A stretch of DNA of 64,000 nucleotides from Lasioglossum baleicum (Eukaryota > Arthropoda > Insecta > Hymenoptera > Halictidae), in NCBI RefSeq assembly GCF_051020765.1, contig NW_027469546.1, forward strand, positions 1-64,000, written 5' to 3'. A model generated the notes under the pieces. It was not told the DNA's origin. It made no database searches and saw only the letters and a program-made list of their open reading frames with translations. How positions within the stretch are numbered: position 1 is the first letter of the stretch; each line of letters opens with the position of its first letter. Both the position numbers and the translations under genes were made by a program. Of the stretch, positions 13,332 through 25,301 are shown one piece after another.

Positions 13332-15704
13332 ATGCGTTATTCGTTATGCGTTATGCGTTATGCGTTATGCGTTATGCGTTATGCGTTATGCGTTATGCGT
13401 TATGCGTTATGCGTTATGCGTTATGCGTTATGCGTTATGCGTTATGCGGTTTGCGTTATGCGTTATGCGTTATGCGTTATGCGTCATGCGTTATGCGTTA
13501 AGCGTTATGGGCTATGCGTTAAGCGTTATGCGTTATGCGTTATGCGTTATGGGTTATGCGTTATGCGTAATTCGTTATGCGTTATGCGTTATGCGATATG
13601 CGTTATGCGTTATCCGTTATGCATTATGCGTTATGCGTTATGCGTTATCCGTTATGCGTTATGCGCGATGCGTTATGCGTTATGCGTTATGGGCTATGCG
13701 TTATGCGTTATCAGCTATGCGTTAAGCGTTATGCGTTATGCATTATGCGTTATGCGTTATGCGTAATGCGTTATGCGTTATGCGTTATGCGTTATGCGTT
13801 ATGCGTTATGCGTTATGCGTTATGCGTTATGCGTTATGCGTTATGCGTTATGCGTTATGCGTTATGCGTTATGCGTTTTGCGTTATGCGTTATCCGTTAT
13901 GCGTTATGCGTTATGCGTTATCCGTTATGCGTTATGCGTTATGCGTTATGCGTTATGCGTTATGCGTTATGCGTTAAGCGTTATGCGTTATGCGTTATGC
14001 GTTATGCGTTATGCGTTATGCGTTATGCGTTGTGCGTTATGCATTATGCGTTATGCGGTATGCGTTATGCGTTATGCGTTATGCGTTATGCGTTATGCGT
14101 TATGCGTTATGCGTTATGCTTTATGCGTTATGCGTTATGCGTCTTGCGTTATCCGTTATGCGTTATGCGTTATGCGTTATGCGTTATGCGTTATGCGTTA
14201 TGCGTTATGCGTTATGCGTTATGCGTTATGGGTTATGCGTTATGCGTAATTCGTTATGCGTTATGCGTTATGCGATATGCGTTATGCGTAATCCGTTATG
14301 CATTATGCGTTATGCGTTATGCGTTATCCGTTATGCGTTATGCGCGATGCGTTATGCGTTATGCGTTATGGGCTATGCGTTATGCGTTATCAGCTATGCG
14401 TTAAGCGTTATGCGTTATGCATTATGCGTTATGCGTTATGCGTAATGCGTTATGCGTAATGCGTTATGCGTTATGCGTTATGCGTTATGCGTTATGCGTT
14501 ATGCGTTATGCGTTATGCGTTATGCGTTATGCGTTATGCGTTATGCGTTATGCGTTATGCGTTATGCGTTATGCGTTATGCGTTATGCGTTATGCGTTAT
14601 GCGTTATGCGTTATGCGTTATGCGTTATGCGTTATGCGTTATGCGTTATGCGTTATGCGTTATGGGTTATGGGTTATGCGTTATGCGTTATGCGTTTTGC
14701 ATTATGAGCTATGCGTTAAGCGTTATGCGTTATGCATTATGCGTTATGCGTTATGCGTAATGCGTTATGCGTTAAGCGTTATGCGTTATGCGTTATGCGT
14801 TATGCGTTATGCGTTATGCGTTATGGGCTATGCGTTAAGCGTTATGCGTTATGCATTATGCGTTACGCGTTATGCGTTAGGCGTTATGCGTTAAGCGTTA
14901 TGCGTTATGCGTTATGCGTTATGTGTTATGCGTTATGCGTTATGCGTTATGCGTTATGCTTTATGCGTTATGCGTTATGCGTCTTGCGTTATCCGTTATG
15001 CGTTATGCGTTATGCGTTATGCGTTATGGGTTATGCGTTATGCGTTATGCGTTATGCGTTATGCGTTATGCGTTATGCGTTATGCGTTATGCGTTATGCG
15101 TTATGCGTTATGCGTTAAGCGTTATGCGTTATGCGTTATGCGTTATGCGTTATGCGTTATGCGTTATCCGTTATGCGTTATGCGTTATGCGTTATGTGTT
15201 ATGCGTTATGCGTTATCCGTTATGCGTTATCCGTTATGCGTTATGCGTTAAGCGTTATGCGTTATGCGTTATGCGTTATGCGTTATGGGTTATGGGTTAT
15301 GCGTTATGCGTTATGCGTTATGCGTTATGAGCTATGCGTTAAGCGTTATGCGTTATGCATTATGCGTTATGCGTTAAGCGTTATGAGTTATGCGTTATGA
15401 GCTATGCGTTAAGCGTTATGCGTTATGCATTATGCGTTATGCGTTATGCGTTATGCGTTATGCGTTATGCGTTATGCGTTATGCGTTATGCGTTATGCGT
15501 TATGCGTTATGCGTTATGCGTTATGCGTTATCCGTTATGCGTTATGCGTTATGCGTTATGCGTTATCCGTTATGCGTTATGCGTTATGCGTTATGCATTA
15601 TGCGTTATGCGTTATGCGTTATGCGTTATGCGTTATGGGTTATGCGTTATGCGTTATGCATTATGCGTTACCCGTTATGCGTTAGGCGTTATGCGTTAAG
15701 CGTT
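13332..15704 (+). repeat. HOR-A derivative copy 5 (2,373 bp, 339 units)
   Basis: It shares the ATTCGTT at +8 (position 13339) with copy 4, exactly 3,388 bp away, so the two descend from one mutated ancestor. ATCAGCT is at 13710 and 14389; the latter is the last in the window. The 13.5-14.9 kb part matches 10.4-11.9 kb at offsets of 2,940-2,954 bp, growing to 3,059 bp after a longer pure run near 14.47-14.66 kb. From about 15.1 kb the Zone II modules begin: the first ATGAGTT/ATGAGCT pair is at 15383. It closes with ACCCGTT at 15670. Confidence 0.75.
15131..15400 (+). repeat. 270-bp module leading into the ATGAGTT/ATGAGCT pair, copy 1 of 3
   Basis: The variant order here is identical, without any unit gain, at 20535-20804 and 33268-33537. 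In order it holds ATCCGTT, ATGTGTT, an ATCCGTT pair, AAGCGTT, the ATGGGTT doublet, ATGAGCT, AAGCGTT, ATGCATT, AAGCGTT and ATGAGTT. It is one of the longest segments I found kept with no length change between distant copies. Confidence 0.85.
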
Positions 15705-16096
15705 ATGCGTTATGCGTTATGCGTTATGCGTTATGCGTTATGCGTTATGCGCGATGCGTTATGCGTTATGCGTTATGCGTTATGCGTTATGCGTTATGCG
15801 TTATGCGTTATGCGTTATGCGTTATGCGTTATGCGTTATGCGTTATGCGTTATGCGTTATGCTTTATGCGTTATGCGTTATGCGTTATGCGTTATGCGTA
15901 ATGCGTTATGCGTTAAGCGTTATGCGTTAAGCGTTATGCGTTATGCGATATGCGTTATGCGTAATTCGTTATGCGTTATGCGTTATGCGTTATGCGTTAT
16001 GCGTTATGCGTTATGCGTTATGCGTTATGCGTTATGCGTTATGCGTTATGCGTTATGCGTTATGCGTTATGAGCTATGCGTTAAGCGTTATGCGTT
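15705..16096 (+). repeat. Post-marker P module of Zone II, first copy
   Basis: After each ACCCGTT marker from 15.7 kb on, the same module follows: ATGCGCG in most copies, a consensus run, usually ATGCTTT, then ATGCGTA, AAGCGTT, a second AAGCGTT, ATGCGAT, ATGCGTA with ATTCGTT, and a run ending in ATGAGCT. Copies begin at about 15705, 21585, 22691, 25484, 26996, 34360, 35760, 43810, 47940, 51048, 61527 and 63193. The first segment (72 units of reading, 15712-15930) is unchanged at 21592, 25491 and 34367. Confidence 0.8.
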
Positions 16097-16929
16097 ATGC
16101 ATTATGCGTTATGCGTTATGCGTAATGCGTTATGCGTTAAGCGTTATGCGTTATCCGTTATGCGTTATGCGTTATGCGTTATGCGTTATGCGTTATGCGT
16201 TATGCGTTATGCGTTATGCGTTATGCGTTATGCGTTATGCGTTATGCGTTATGCGTTATGCGTTATGCGTTATGGGTTATGCGTTATGCGTAATTCGTTA
16301 TGCGTTATGCGTTATGCGTTATGCGTTATCCGTTATGCGTTATGCGTTATGCGTTATCCGTTATGCGTTATGCGCGATGCGTTATGCGTTATGCGTTATG
16401 GGCTATGCGTTGAGCGTTATGCGTTATGCATTATGAGTTACGCGTTATGCGTTAGGCGTTATGCGTTAAGCGTTATGCGTTATGCGTTATGCGTTATGTG
16501 TTATGCGTTATGTGTTATGCGTTATGCGTTATGCGTTATGCGTTATGCGTTATGCGTTATGCGTTATGCGTTGTGCGTTATGCATTATGCGTTATGCGTT
16601 ATGCGTTATGCGTTATGCGTTATGCGTTATGCGTTATGCGTTATGCGTTATGCGTTATGCGTTATGCTTTATGCGTTATGCGTTATGCGTCTTGCGTTAT
16701 CCGTTATGCGTTATGCGTTATGCGTTATGCGTTATGCGTAAAGCGTTATGCGTTATGCGTTATGCGTTATGCGTTATGCGTTATGCGTTATGCGTTATGC
16801 GTTATGCGTTATGCGTTATGCGCGATGCGTTATGCGTTATGCGTTATGCGTTATGGGCTATGCGTTAAGCGTTATGCGTTATGCATTATGCGTTACGCGT
16901 TATGCGTTAGACGTTATGCGTTAAGCGTT
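16097..16929 (+). repeat. R block, copy 1
   Basis: It begins at ATGCATT with ATGCGTA at 16118, AAGCGTT at 16132 and ATCCGTT at 16146. It continues with ATGGGTT and the ATGCGTA-ATTCGTT pair, ATGCGCG, ATGGGCT, ATGAGTT-ACGCGTT (16440), AGGCGTT, two ATGTGTT, GTGCGTT, ATGCTTT and ATGCGTC-TTGCGTT, and closes with AGACGTT at 16909. A private GAGCGTT at 16412 replaces the AAGCGTT seen in the other copies. The ACGCGTT to AGACGTT distance is 469 bp (67 units). This is the first AGACGTT in the window. Confidence 0.83.
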
Positions 16930-17398
16930 ATGCGTTATGCGTTATGTGTTATGCGTTATGCGTTATGCGTTATGCGTTATGCGTTATGTGTTATGCGTTA
17001 TGCGTTATGCGTTATGCGTTATGCGTTATGCGTTATGCGTTATGCGTTATGCGTTATGCGTTATGCGTTATGCGTTATGCGTTATGCGTTATGCGTTATG
17101 CGTAATTCGTTATGCGTTATGCGTTATGCGTTATGCGTTATGCGTTATGCGTTATGCGTTATGCGTTATGCTTTATGCGTTATGCGTTATGCGTTATGCG
17201 TTATGCGTAATGCGTTATGCGTTAACCGTTATGCGTTAAGCGTTATGCGTTATGCGATATGCGTTATGCGTAATTCGTTATGCGTTATGCGTTATGCGTT
17301 ATGCGTTATGCGTTATGCGTTATGCGTTATGCGTTATGCGTTATGCGTTATGCGTTATGCGTTATGCGTTATGAGCTATGCGTTAAGCGTTATGCGTT

Positions 17399-18203
17399 AT
17401 GCATTATGCGTTATGCGTTATGCGTAATGCGTTATGCGTTAAGCGTTATGCGTTATCCGTTATGCGTTATGCGTTATGCGTTATGCGTTATGCGTTATGC
17501 GTTATGCGTTATGCGTTATGCGTTATGCGTTATGCGTTATGCGTTATGGGTTATGCGTTATGCGTAATTCGTTATGCGTTATGCGTTATGCGTTATGCGT
17601 TATCCGTTATGCGTTATGCGTTATGCGTTATCCGTTATGCGTTATGCGCGATGCGTTATGCGTTATGCGTTATGGGCTATGCGTTAAGCGTTATGCGTTA
17701 TGCATTATGAGTTACGCGTTATGCGTTAGGCGTTATGCGTTAAGCGTTATGCGTTATGCGTTATGCGTTATGTGTTATGCGTTATGTGTTATGCGTTATG
17801 CGTTATGCGTTATGCGTTATGCGTTATGCGTTATGCGTTATGCGTTATGCGTTATGCGTTGTGCGTTATGCATTATGCGTTATGCGTTATGCGTTATGCG
17901 TTATGCGTTATGCGTTATGCGTTATGCGTTATGCGTTATGCTTTATGCGTTATGCGTTATGCGTCTTGCGTTATCCGTTATGCGTTATGCGTTATGCGTT
18001 ATGCGTTATGCGTAAAGCGTTATGCGTTATGCGTTATGCGTTATGCGTTATGCGTTATGCGTTATGCGTTATGCGTTATGCGTTATGCGTTATGCGCGAT
18101 GCGTTATGCGTTATGCGTTATGCGTTATGGGCTATGCGTTAAGCGTTATGCGTTATGCATTATGCGTTACGCGTTATGCGTTAGACGTTATGCGTTAAGC
18201 GTT
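17399..18203 (+). repeat. R block, copy 2
   Basis: Same variant order as copy 1; ACGCGTT at 17714 and AGACGTT at 18183, again 469 bp apart. The offset from copy 1 is 1,274 bp (182 units) at both markers. A private AACCGTT lies just upstream at 17224. Confidence 0.85.
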
Positions 18204-19113
18204 ATGCGTTATGCGTTATGTGTTATGCGTTATGCGTTATGCGTTATGCGTTATGCGTTATGTGTTATGCGTTATGCGTTATGCGTTATGCGTTATGCGT
18301 TATGCGTTATGCGTTATGCGTTATGCGTTATGCGTTATGCGTTATGCGTTATGCGTTATGCGTTGTGCGTTATGCATTATGCGTTATGCGTTATGCGTTA
18401 TGCGTTATGTGTTATGCGTTATGCGTTATGCGTTATGCGTTATGCGTTATGCGTTATGCGTTATGCGTTATGCGTTATGCGTTATGCGTTATGCGTTATG
18501 CGTTATGCGTTATGCGTTATGCGTTATGCGTTATGCGTTATGCGTTATGCGTTATGCGTTATGCGTTATGCGTTATGCGTTATGCGTTATGCGTTATGCG
18601 TTATGCGTTATGCGTTATGCTTTATGCGTTATGCGTTATGCGTCTTGCGTTATCCGTTATGCGTTATGCGTTATGCGTTATGCGTTATGGGTTATGCGTT
18701 ATGCGTTATGCGTTATGCGTTATGCGTTATGCGTTATGCGTTATGCGTTATGCGTTATGCGTTATGCGTTATGCGTTATGCGTTATGCGTTATGCGTTAT
18801 GCGTTATGCGTTATGCGTTATGCGTTATGCGTTATGCGTTATGCGTTATGCGTTATGAGCTATGCGTTAAGCGTTATGCGTTATGCATTATGCGTTATGC
18901 GTTATGCGTAATGCGTTATGCGTTAAGCGTTATGCGTTATCCGTTATGCGTTATGCGTTATGCGTTATGCGTTATGCGTTATGCGTTATGCGTTATGCGT
19001 TATGCGTTATGCGTTATGCGTTATGCGTTATGCGTTATGCGTTATGCGTTATGCGTTATGCGTTATGCGTTATGCGTTATGCGTTATGAGCTATGCGTTA
19101 AGCGTTATGCGTT
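18204..19113 (+). repeat. T module (post-AGACGTT) followed by a consensus-rich run
   Basis: Two ATGTGTT units about 40 bp apart, GTGCGTT followed by ATGCATT, a third ATGTGTT, a long run, ATGCTTT near 18619, ATGCGTC-TTGCGTT, ATCCGTT and ATGGGTT. The same module follows the AGACGTT units at 19912, 23888, 29173, 32645, 36523, 52210 and 62598. Here it leads to two close ATGCATT signatures at 18883 and 19114, a local 231-bp (33-unit) duplication. Confidence 0.78.
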
Positions 19114-19932
19114 ATGCATTATGCGTTATGCGTTATGCGTAATGCGTTATGCGTTAAGCGTTATGCGTTATCCGTTATGCGTTATGCGTTATGCGTTATG
19201 CGTTATGCGTTATGCGTTATGCGTTATGCGTTATGCGTTATGCGTTATGCGTTATGCGTTATGCGTTATGCGTTATGCGTTATGGGTTATGCGTTATGCG
19301 TAATTCGTTATGCGTTATGCGTTATGCGTTATGCGTTATCCGTTATGCGTTATGCGTTATGCGTTATCCGTTATGCGTTATGCGCGATGCGTTATGCGTT
19401 ATGCGTTATGGGCTATGCGTTAAGCGTTATGCGTTATGCATTATGAGTTACGCGTTATGCGTTAGGCGTTATGCGTTAAGCGTTATGCGTTATGCGTTAT
19501 GCGTTATGTGTTATGCGTTATGTGTTATGCGTTATGCGTTATGCGTTATGCGTTATGCGTTATGCGTTATGCGTTATGCGTTATGCGTTATGCGTTGTGC
19601 GTTATGCATTATGCGTTATGCGTTATGCGTTATGCGTTATGCGTTATGCGTTATGCGTTATGCGTTATGCGTTATGCTTTATGCGTTATGCGTTATGCGT
19701 CTTGCGTTATCCGTTATGCGTTATGCGTTATGCGTTATGCGTTATGCGTAAAGCGTTATGCGTTATGCGTTATGCGTTATGCGTTATGCGTTATGCGTTA
19801 TGCGTTATGCGTTATGCGTTATGCGCGATGCGTTATGCGTTATGCGTTATGCGTTATGGGCTATGCGTTAAGCGTTATGCGTTATGCATTATGCGTTACG
19901 CGTTATGCGTTAGACGTTATGCGTTAAGCGTT
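19114..19932 (+). repeat. R block, copy 3
   Basis: ACGCGTT at 19450 and AGACGTT at 19912, 462 bp apart, one unit shorter than copies 1 and 2. This copy opens the long segment that is duplicated about 12.7 kb downstream. Confidence 0.84.
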
Positions 19933-22900
19933 ATGCGTTATGCGTTATGTGTTATGCGTTATGCGTTATGCGTTATGCGTTATGCGTTATGTGTTATGCG
20001 TTATGCGTTATGCGTTATGCGTTATGCGTTATGCGTTATGCGTTATGCGTTATGCGTTATGCGTTATGCGTTATGCGTTATGCGTTATGCGTTGTGCGTT
20101 ATGCATTATGCGTTATGCGTTATGCGTTATGCGTTATGTGTTATGCGTTATGCGTTATGCGTTATGCGTTATGCGTTATGCGTTATGCGTTATGCGTTAT
20201 GCGTTATGCGTTATGCGTTATGCGTTATGCGTTATGCGTTATGCGTTATGCGTTATGCGTTATGCGTTATGCGTTATGCGTTATGCGTTATGCGTTATGC
20301 GTTATGCGTTATGCGTTATGCGTTATGCGTTATGCGTTATGCGTTATGCGTTATGCTTTATGCGTTATGCGTTATGCGTCTTGCGTTATCCGTTATGCGT
20401 TATGCGTTATGCGTTATGCGTTATGGGTTATGCGTTATGCGTTATGCGTTATGCGTTATGCGTTATGCGTTATGCGTTATGCGTTATGCGTTATGCGTTA
20501 TGCGTTATGCGTTATGCGTTAAGCGTTATGCGTTATGCGTTATGCGTTATGCGTTATGCGTTATGCGTTATCCGTTATGCGTTATGCGTTATGCGTTATG
20601 TGTTATGCGTTATGCGTTATCCGTTATGCGTTATCCGTTATGCGTTATGCGTTAAGCGTTATGCGTTATGCGTTATGCGTTATGCGTTATGGGTTATGGG
20701 TTATGCGTTATGCGTTATGCGTTATGCGTTATGAGCTATGCGTTAAGCGTTATGCGTTATGCATTATGCGTTATGCGTTAAGCGTTATGAGTTATGCGTT
20801 ATGAGCTATGCGTTAAGCGTTATGCGTTATGCATTATGCGTTATGCGTTATGCGTTATGCGTTATGCGTTATGCGTTATGCGTTATGCGTTATGCGTTAT
20901 GCGTTATGCGTTATGCGTTATGCGTTATGCGTTATGCGTTATCCGTTATGCGTTATGCGTTATGCGTTATGCGTTATCCGTTATGCGTTATGCGTTATGC
21001 GTTATGCATTATGCGTTATGCGTTATGCGTTATGCGTTATGCGTTATGCGTTATGCGTTATGCGTTATGCGTTATGCGTTATGCGTTATGCGTTATGCGT
21101 TATGCGTTATGCGTTATGCGTTATCCGTTATGCGTTATGCGTTATGCGTTATGCGTTATCCGTTATGCGTTATGCGTTATGCGTTATGTGTTATGCGTTA
21201 TGCGTTATGCGTTATGCGTTATGCGTTATGCGTTATGCGTTATGCGTTATGGGTTATGGGTTATGCGTTATGCGTTATGCGTTATGCGTTATGAGCTATG
21301 CGTTAAGCGTTATGCGTTATGCATTATGCGTTATGCGTTATGCGTAATGCGTTATGCGTTAAGCGTTATGCGTTATGCGTTATGCGTTATGCGTTATGCG
21401 TTATGCTTTATGCGTTATGCGTTATGCGTCTTGCGTTATCCGTTATGCGTTATGCGTTATGCGTTATGCGTTATGCGTTATGCGTTATGCGTTATGCGTT
21501 ATGCGTTATGCGTTATGGGTTATGCGTTATGCGTTATGCATTATGCGTTACCCGTTATGCGTTAGGCGTTATGCGTTAAGCGTTATGCGTTATGCGTTAT
21601 GCGTTATGCGTTATGCGTTATGCGTTATGCGCGATGCGTTATGCGTTATGCGTTATGCGTTATGCGTTATGCGTTATGCGTTATGCGTTATGCGTTATGC
21701 GTTATGCGTTATGCGTTATGCGTTATGCGTTATGCGTTATGCTTTATGCGTTATGCGTTATGCGTTATGCGTTATGCGTAATGCGTTATGCGTTAAGCGT
21801 TATGCGTTAAGCGTTATGCGTTATGCGATATGCGTTATGCGTAATTCGTTATGCGTTATGCGTTATGCGTTATGCGTTATGCGTTATGCGTTATGCGTTA
21901 TGCGTTATGCGTTATGCGTTATGCGTTATGCGTTATGAGCTATGCGTTAAGCGTTATGCGTTATGCATTATGCGTTATGCGTTATGCGTAATGCGTTATG
22001 CGTTAAGCGTTATGCGTTATCCGTTATGCGTTATGCGTTATGCGTTATGCGTTATGCGTTATGCGTTATGCGTTATGCGTTATGCGTTATGCGTTATGCG
22101 TTATGCGTTATGCGTTATGCGTTATGCGTTATGCGTTATGGGTTATGCGTTATGCGTAATTCGTTATGCGTTATGCGTTATGCGTTATGCGTTATCCGTT
22201 ATGCGTTATGCGTTATGCGTTATCCGTTATGCGTTATGCGCGATGCGTTATGCGTTATCCGTTATGCGTTATGCGCGATGCGTTATGCGTTATGCGTTAT
22301 GGGCTATGCGTTAAGCGTTATGCGTTATGCGTTATGCGTTATGCGTTATCCGTTATGCGTTATGCGTTATGCGTTATGCGTTATCCGTTATGCGTTATGC
22401 GTTATGCGTTATGCATTATGCGTTATGCGTTATGCGTTATGCGTTATGCGTTATGCGTTATGCGTTATGCGTTATGCGTTATGCGTTATGCGTTATGCGT
22501 TATGCGTTATGCGTTATGCGTTATGCGTTATGCTTTATGCGTTATGCGTTATGCGTCTTGCGTTATCCGTTATGCGTTATGCGTTATGCGTTATGCGTTA
22601 TGCGTTATGCGTTATGCGTTATGGGTTATGCGTTATGCGTTATGCATTATGCGTTACCCGTTATGCGTTAGGCGTTATCCGTTAAGCGTTATGCGTTATG
22701 CGTTATGCGTTATGCGTTATGCGTTATGCGTTATGCGCGATGCGTTATGCGTTATGCGTTATGCGTTATGCGTTATGCGTTATGCGTTATGCGTTATGCG
22801 TTATGCGTTATGCGTTATGCGTTATGCGTTATGCTTTATGCGTTATGCGTTATGCGTTATGCGTTATGCGTAATGCGTTATGCGTTAAGCGTTATGCGTT

Positions 22901-24895
22901 AAGCGTTATGCGTTATGCGATATGCGTTATGCGTAATTCGTTATGCGTTATGCGTTATGCGTTATGCGTTATGCGTTATGCGTTATGCGTTATGCGTTAT
23001 GCGTTATGCGTTATGCGTTATGCGTTATGAGCTATGCGTTATGCGTTATCCGTTATGCGTTATGCGTTATGCGTTATGCGTTATCCGTTATGCGTTATGC
23101 GTTAAGCGTTATGCGTTATGCGTTATGGGCTATGCGTTAAGCGTTATGCGTTATGCGTTATGCGTTATGCGTTATGCGTTATGCGTTATGCGTTAAGCGT
23201 TATGCGTTATGCATTATGCGTTACGCGTTATGCGTTAGACGTTATGCGTTAAGCGTTATGCGTTATGCGTTATGTGTTATGCGTTATGCGTTATGCGTTA
23301 TGCGTTATGCGTTATGTGTTATGCGTTATGCGTTATGCGTTATGCGTTATGCGTTATGCGTTATGCGTTATGCGTTATGCGTTATGCGCGATGCGTTATG
23401 CGTTATGCGTTATGCGTTATGCGTTATGCGTTATGCGTTATGCGTTATGCGTTATGCGTTATGCGTTAAGCGTTATGCGTTAAGCGTTATGCGTTATGCG
23501 ATATGCTTTATGCGTTATGCGTTATGCGTTATGCGTTATGCGTAATGCGTTATGCGTTAAGCGTTATGCGTTAAGCGTTATGCGTTATGCGATATGCGTT
23601 ATGCGTAATTCGTTATGCGTTATGCGTTATGCGTTATGCGTTATGCGTTATGCGTTATGCGTTATGCGTTATGCGTTATGCGTTATGCGTTATGAGCTAT
23701 GCGTTATGCGTTATCCGTTATGCGTTATGCGTTATGCGTTATCCGTTATGCGTTATGCGTTAAGCGTTATGCGTTATGCGTTATGGGCTATGCGTTAAGC
23801 GTTATGCGTTATGCGTTATGCGTTATGCGTTATGCGTTATGCGTTAAGCGTTATGCGTTATGCATTATGCGTTACGCGTTATGCGTTAGACGTTATGCGT
23901 TAAGCGTTATGCGTTATGCGTTATGTGTTATGCGTTATGCGTTATGCGTTATGCGTTATGCGTTATGTGTTATGCGTTATGCGTTATGCGTTATGCGTTA
24001 TGCGTTATGCGTTATGCGTTATGCGTTATGCGTTATGCGTTATGCGTTATGCGTTATGCGTTATGCGTTATGCGTTATGCGTTGTGCGTTATGCATTATG
24101 CGTTATGCGTTATGCGTTATGCGTTATGTGTTATGCGTTATGCGTTATGCGTTATGCGTTATGCGTTATGCGTTATGCGTTATGCGTTATGCGTTATGCG
24201 TTATGCGTTATGCGTTATGCGTTATGCGTTATGCGTTATGCGTTATGCGTTATGCGTTATGCGTTATGCGTTATGCGTTATGCGTTATGCGTTATGCGTT
24301 ATGCTTTATGCGTTATGCGTTATGCGTCTTGCGTTATCCGTTATGCGTTATGCGTTATGCGTTATGCGTTATGGGTTATGCGTTATGCGTTATGCGTTAT
24401 GCGTTATGCGTTATGCGTTATGCGTTATGCGTTATGCGTTATGCGTTATGCGTTATGCGTTATGGGTTATGCGTTATGCGTTATGCGTTATGCGTTATGC
24501 GTTATGCGTTATGCGCGATGCGTTATGCGTTATGCGTTATGCGTTATGCGTTATGCGTTATGCGTTATGCGTTATGCGTAATGCGTTATGCGTTAAGCGT
24601 TATGCGTTATGCGTTATGCGTTATGCGTTATGCGTTATGCGTTATGCGTTATGCGTTATGCGTTATGCGTTATGCGTTATGCGTTATGCGTTATGCGTTA
24701 TGCGTTATGCGTTATGCGTTATGCGTTATGCGTTATGCGTTATGCGTTATGCGTTATGCGTTATGCGTTATGCGTTATGCGTTATGCGTTATGCGTTATG
24801 CGTTATGCGTTATGCGTAATGCGTTATGCGTTAAGCGTTATGCGTTATACGTTATGCGTTATGCGTTATGCGTTATGCGTTATGCGTTAAGCGTT
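19114..24895 (+). repeat. Large duplicated segment, left copy (partner at about 31.8-37.5 kb)
   Basis: Markers keep their order in the partner: ATGCATT signature 19114 to 31826 (offset 12,712), AGACGTT 19912 to 32645 (12,733), 270-bp module 20535 to 33268 (12,733), ACCCGTT 21550 to 34325 (12,775), ACCCGTT 22656 to 35725 (13,069), AGACGTT 23888 to 36523 (12,635). The left copy carries an extra AGACGTT at 23237 and is about 430 bp longer between its 22656 and 23888 markers. All offsets are multiples of 7. Confidence 0.82.
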
Positions 24896-25301
24896 ATGCG
24901 TTATGCGTTATGCGTTATGCGTTATGCGTTATGCGTTATGCGTTATGCGTTATGCGTTATGCGTTATGCGTTATGCGTTATGCGTTATGCGTTATGCGTT
25001 ATGCGTTATGCGTTATGCGTTATGCGTTATGCGTTATGCGTTATGCGTTATGCGTTATGCGTTATGCGTTATGCGTTATGCGTTATGCGTTATGCGTTAT
25101 GCGTTATGCGTTATGCGTTATGCGTTATGCGTTATGCGTTATGCGTTATGCGTTATGCGTTATGCGTTATGCGTTATGCGTTATGCGTTATGCGTTATGC
25201 GTTATGCGTTATGCGTTATGCGTTATGCGTTATGCGTTATGCGTTATGCGTTATGCGTTATGCGTTATGCGTTATGCGTTATGCGTTATGCGTTATGCGT
25301 T
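24896..25301 (+). repeat. Pure consensus run, 58 units
   Basis: No substitution between AAGCGTT at 24889 and ATGCTTT at 25302. The segment just upstream (ATACGTT at 24848) recurs at about 37.48 kb in front of the 82-unit run. Confidence 0.88.
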
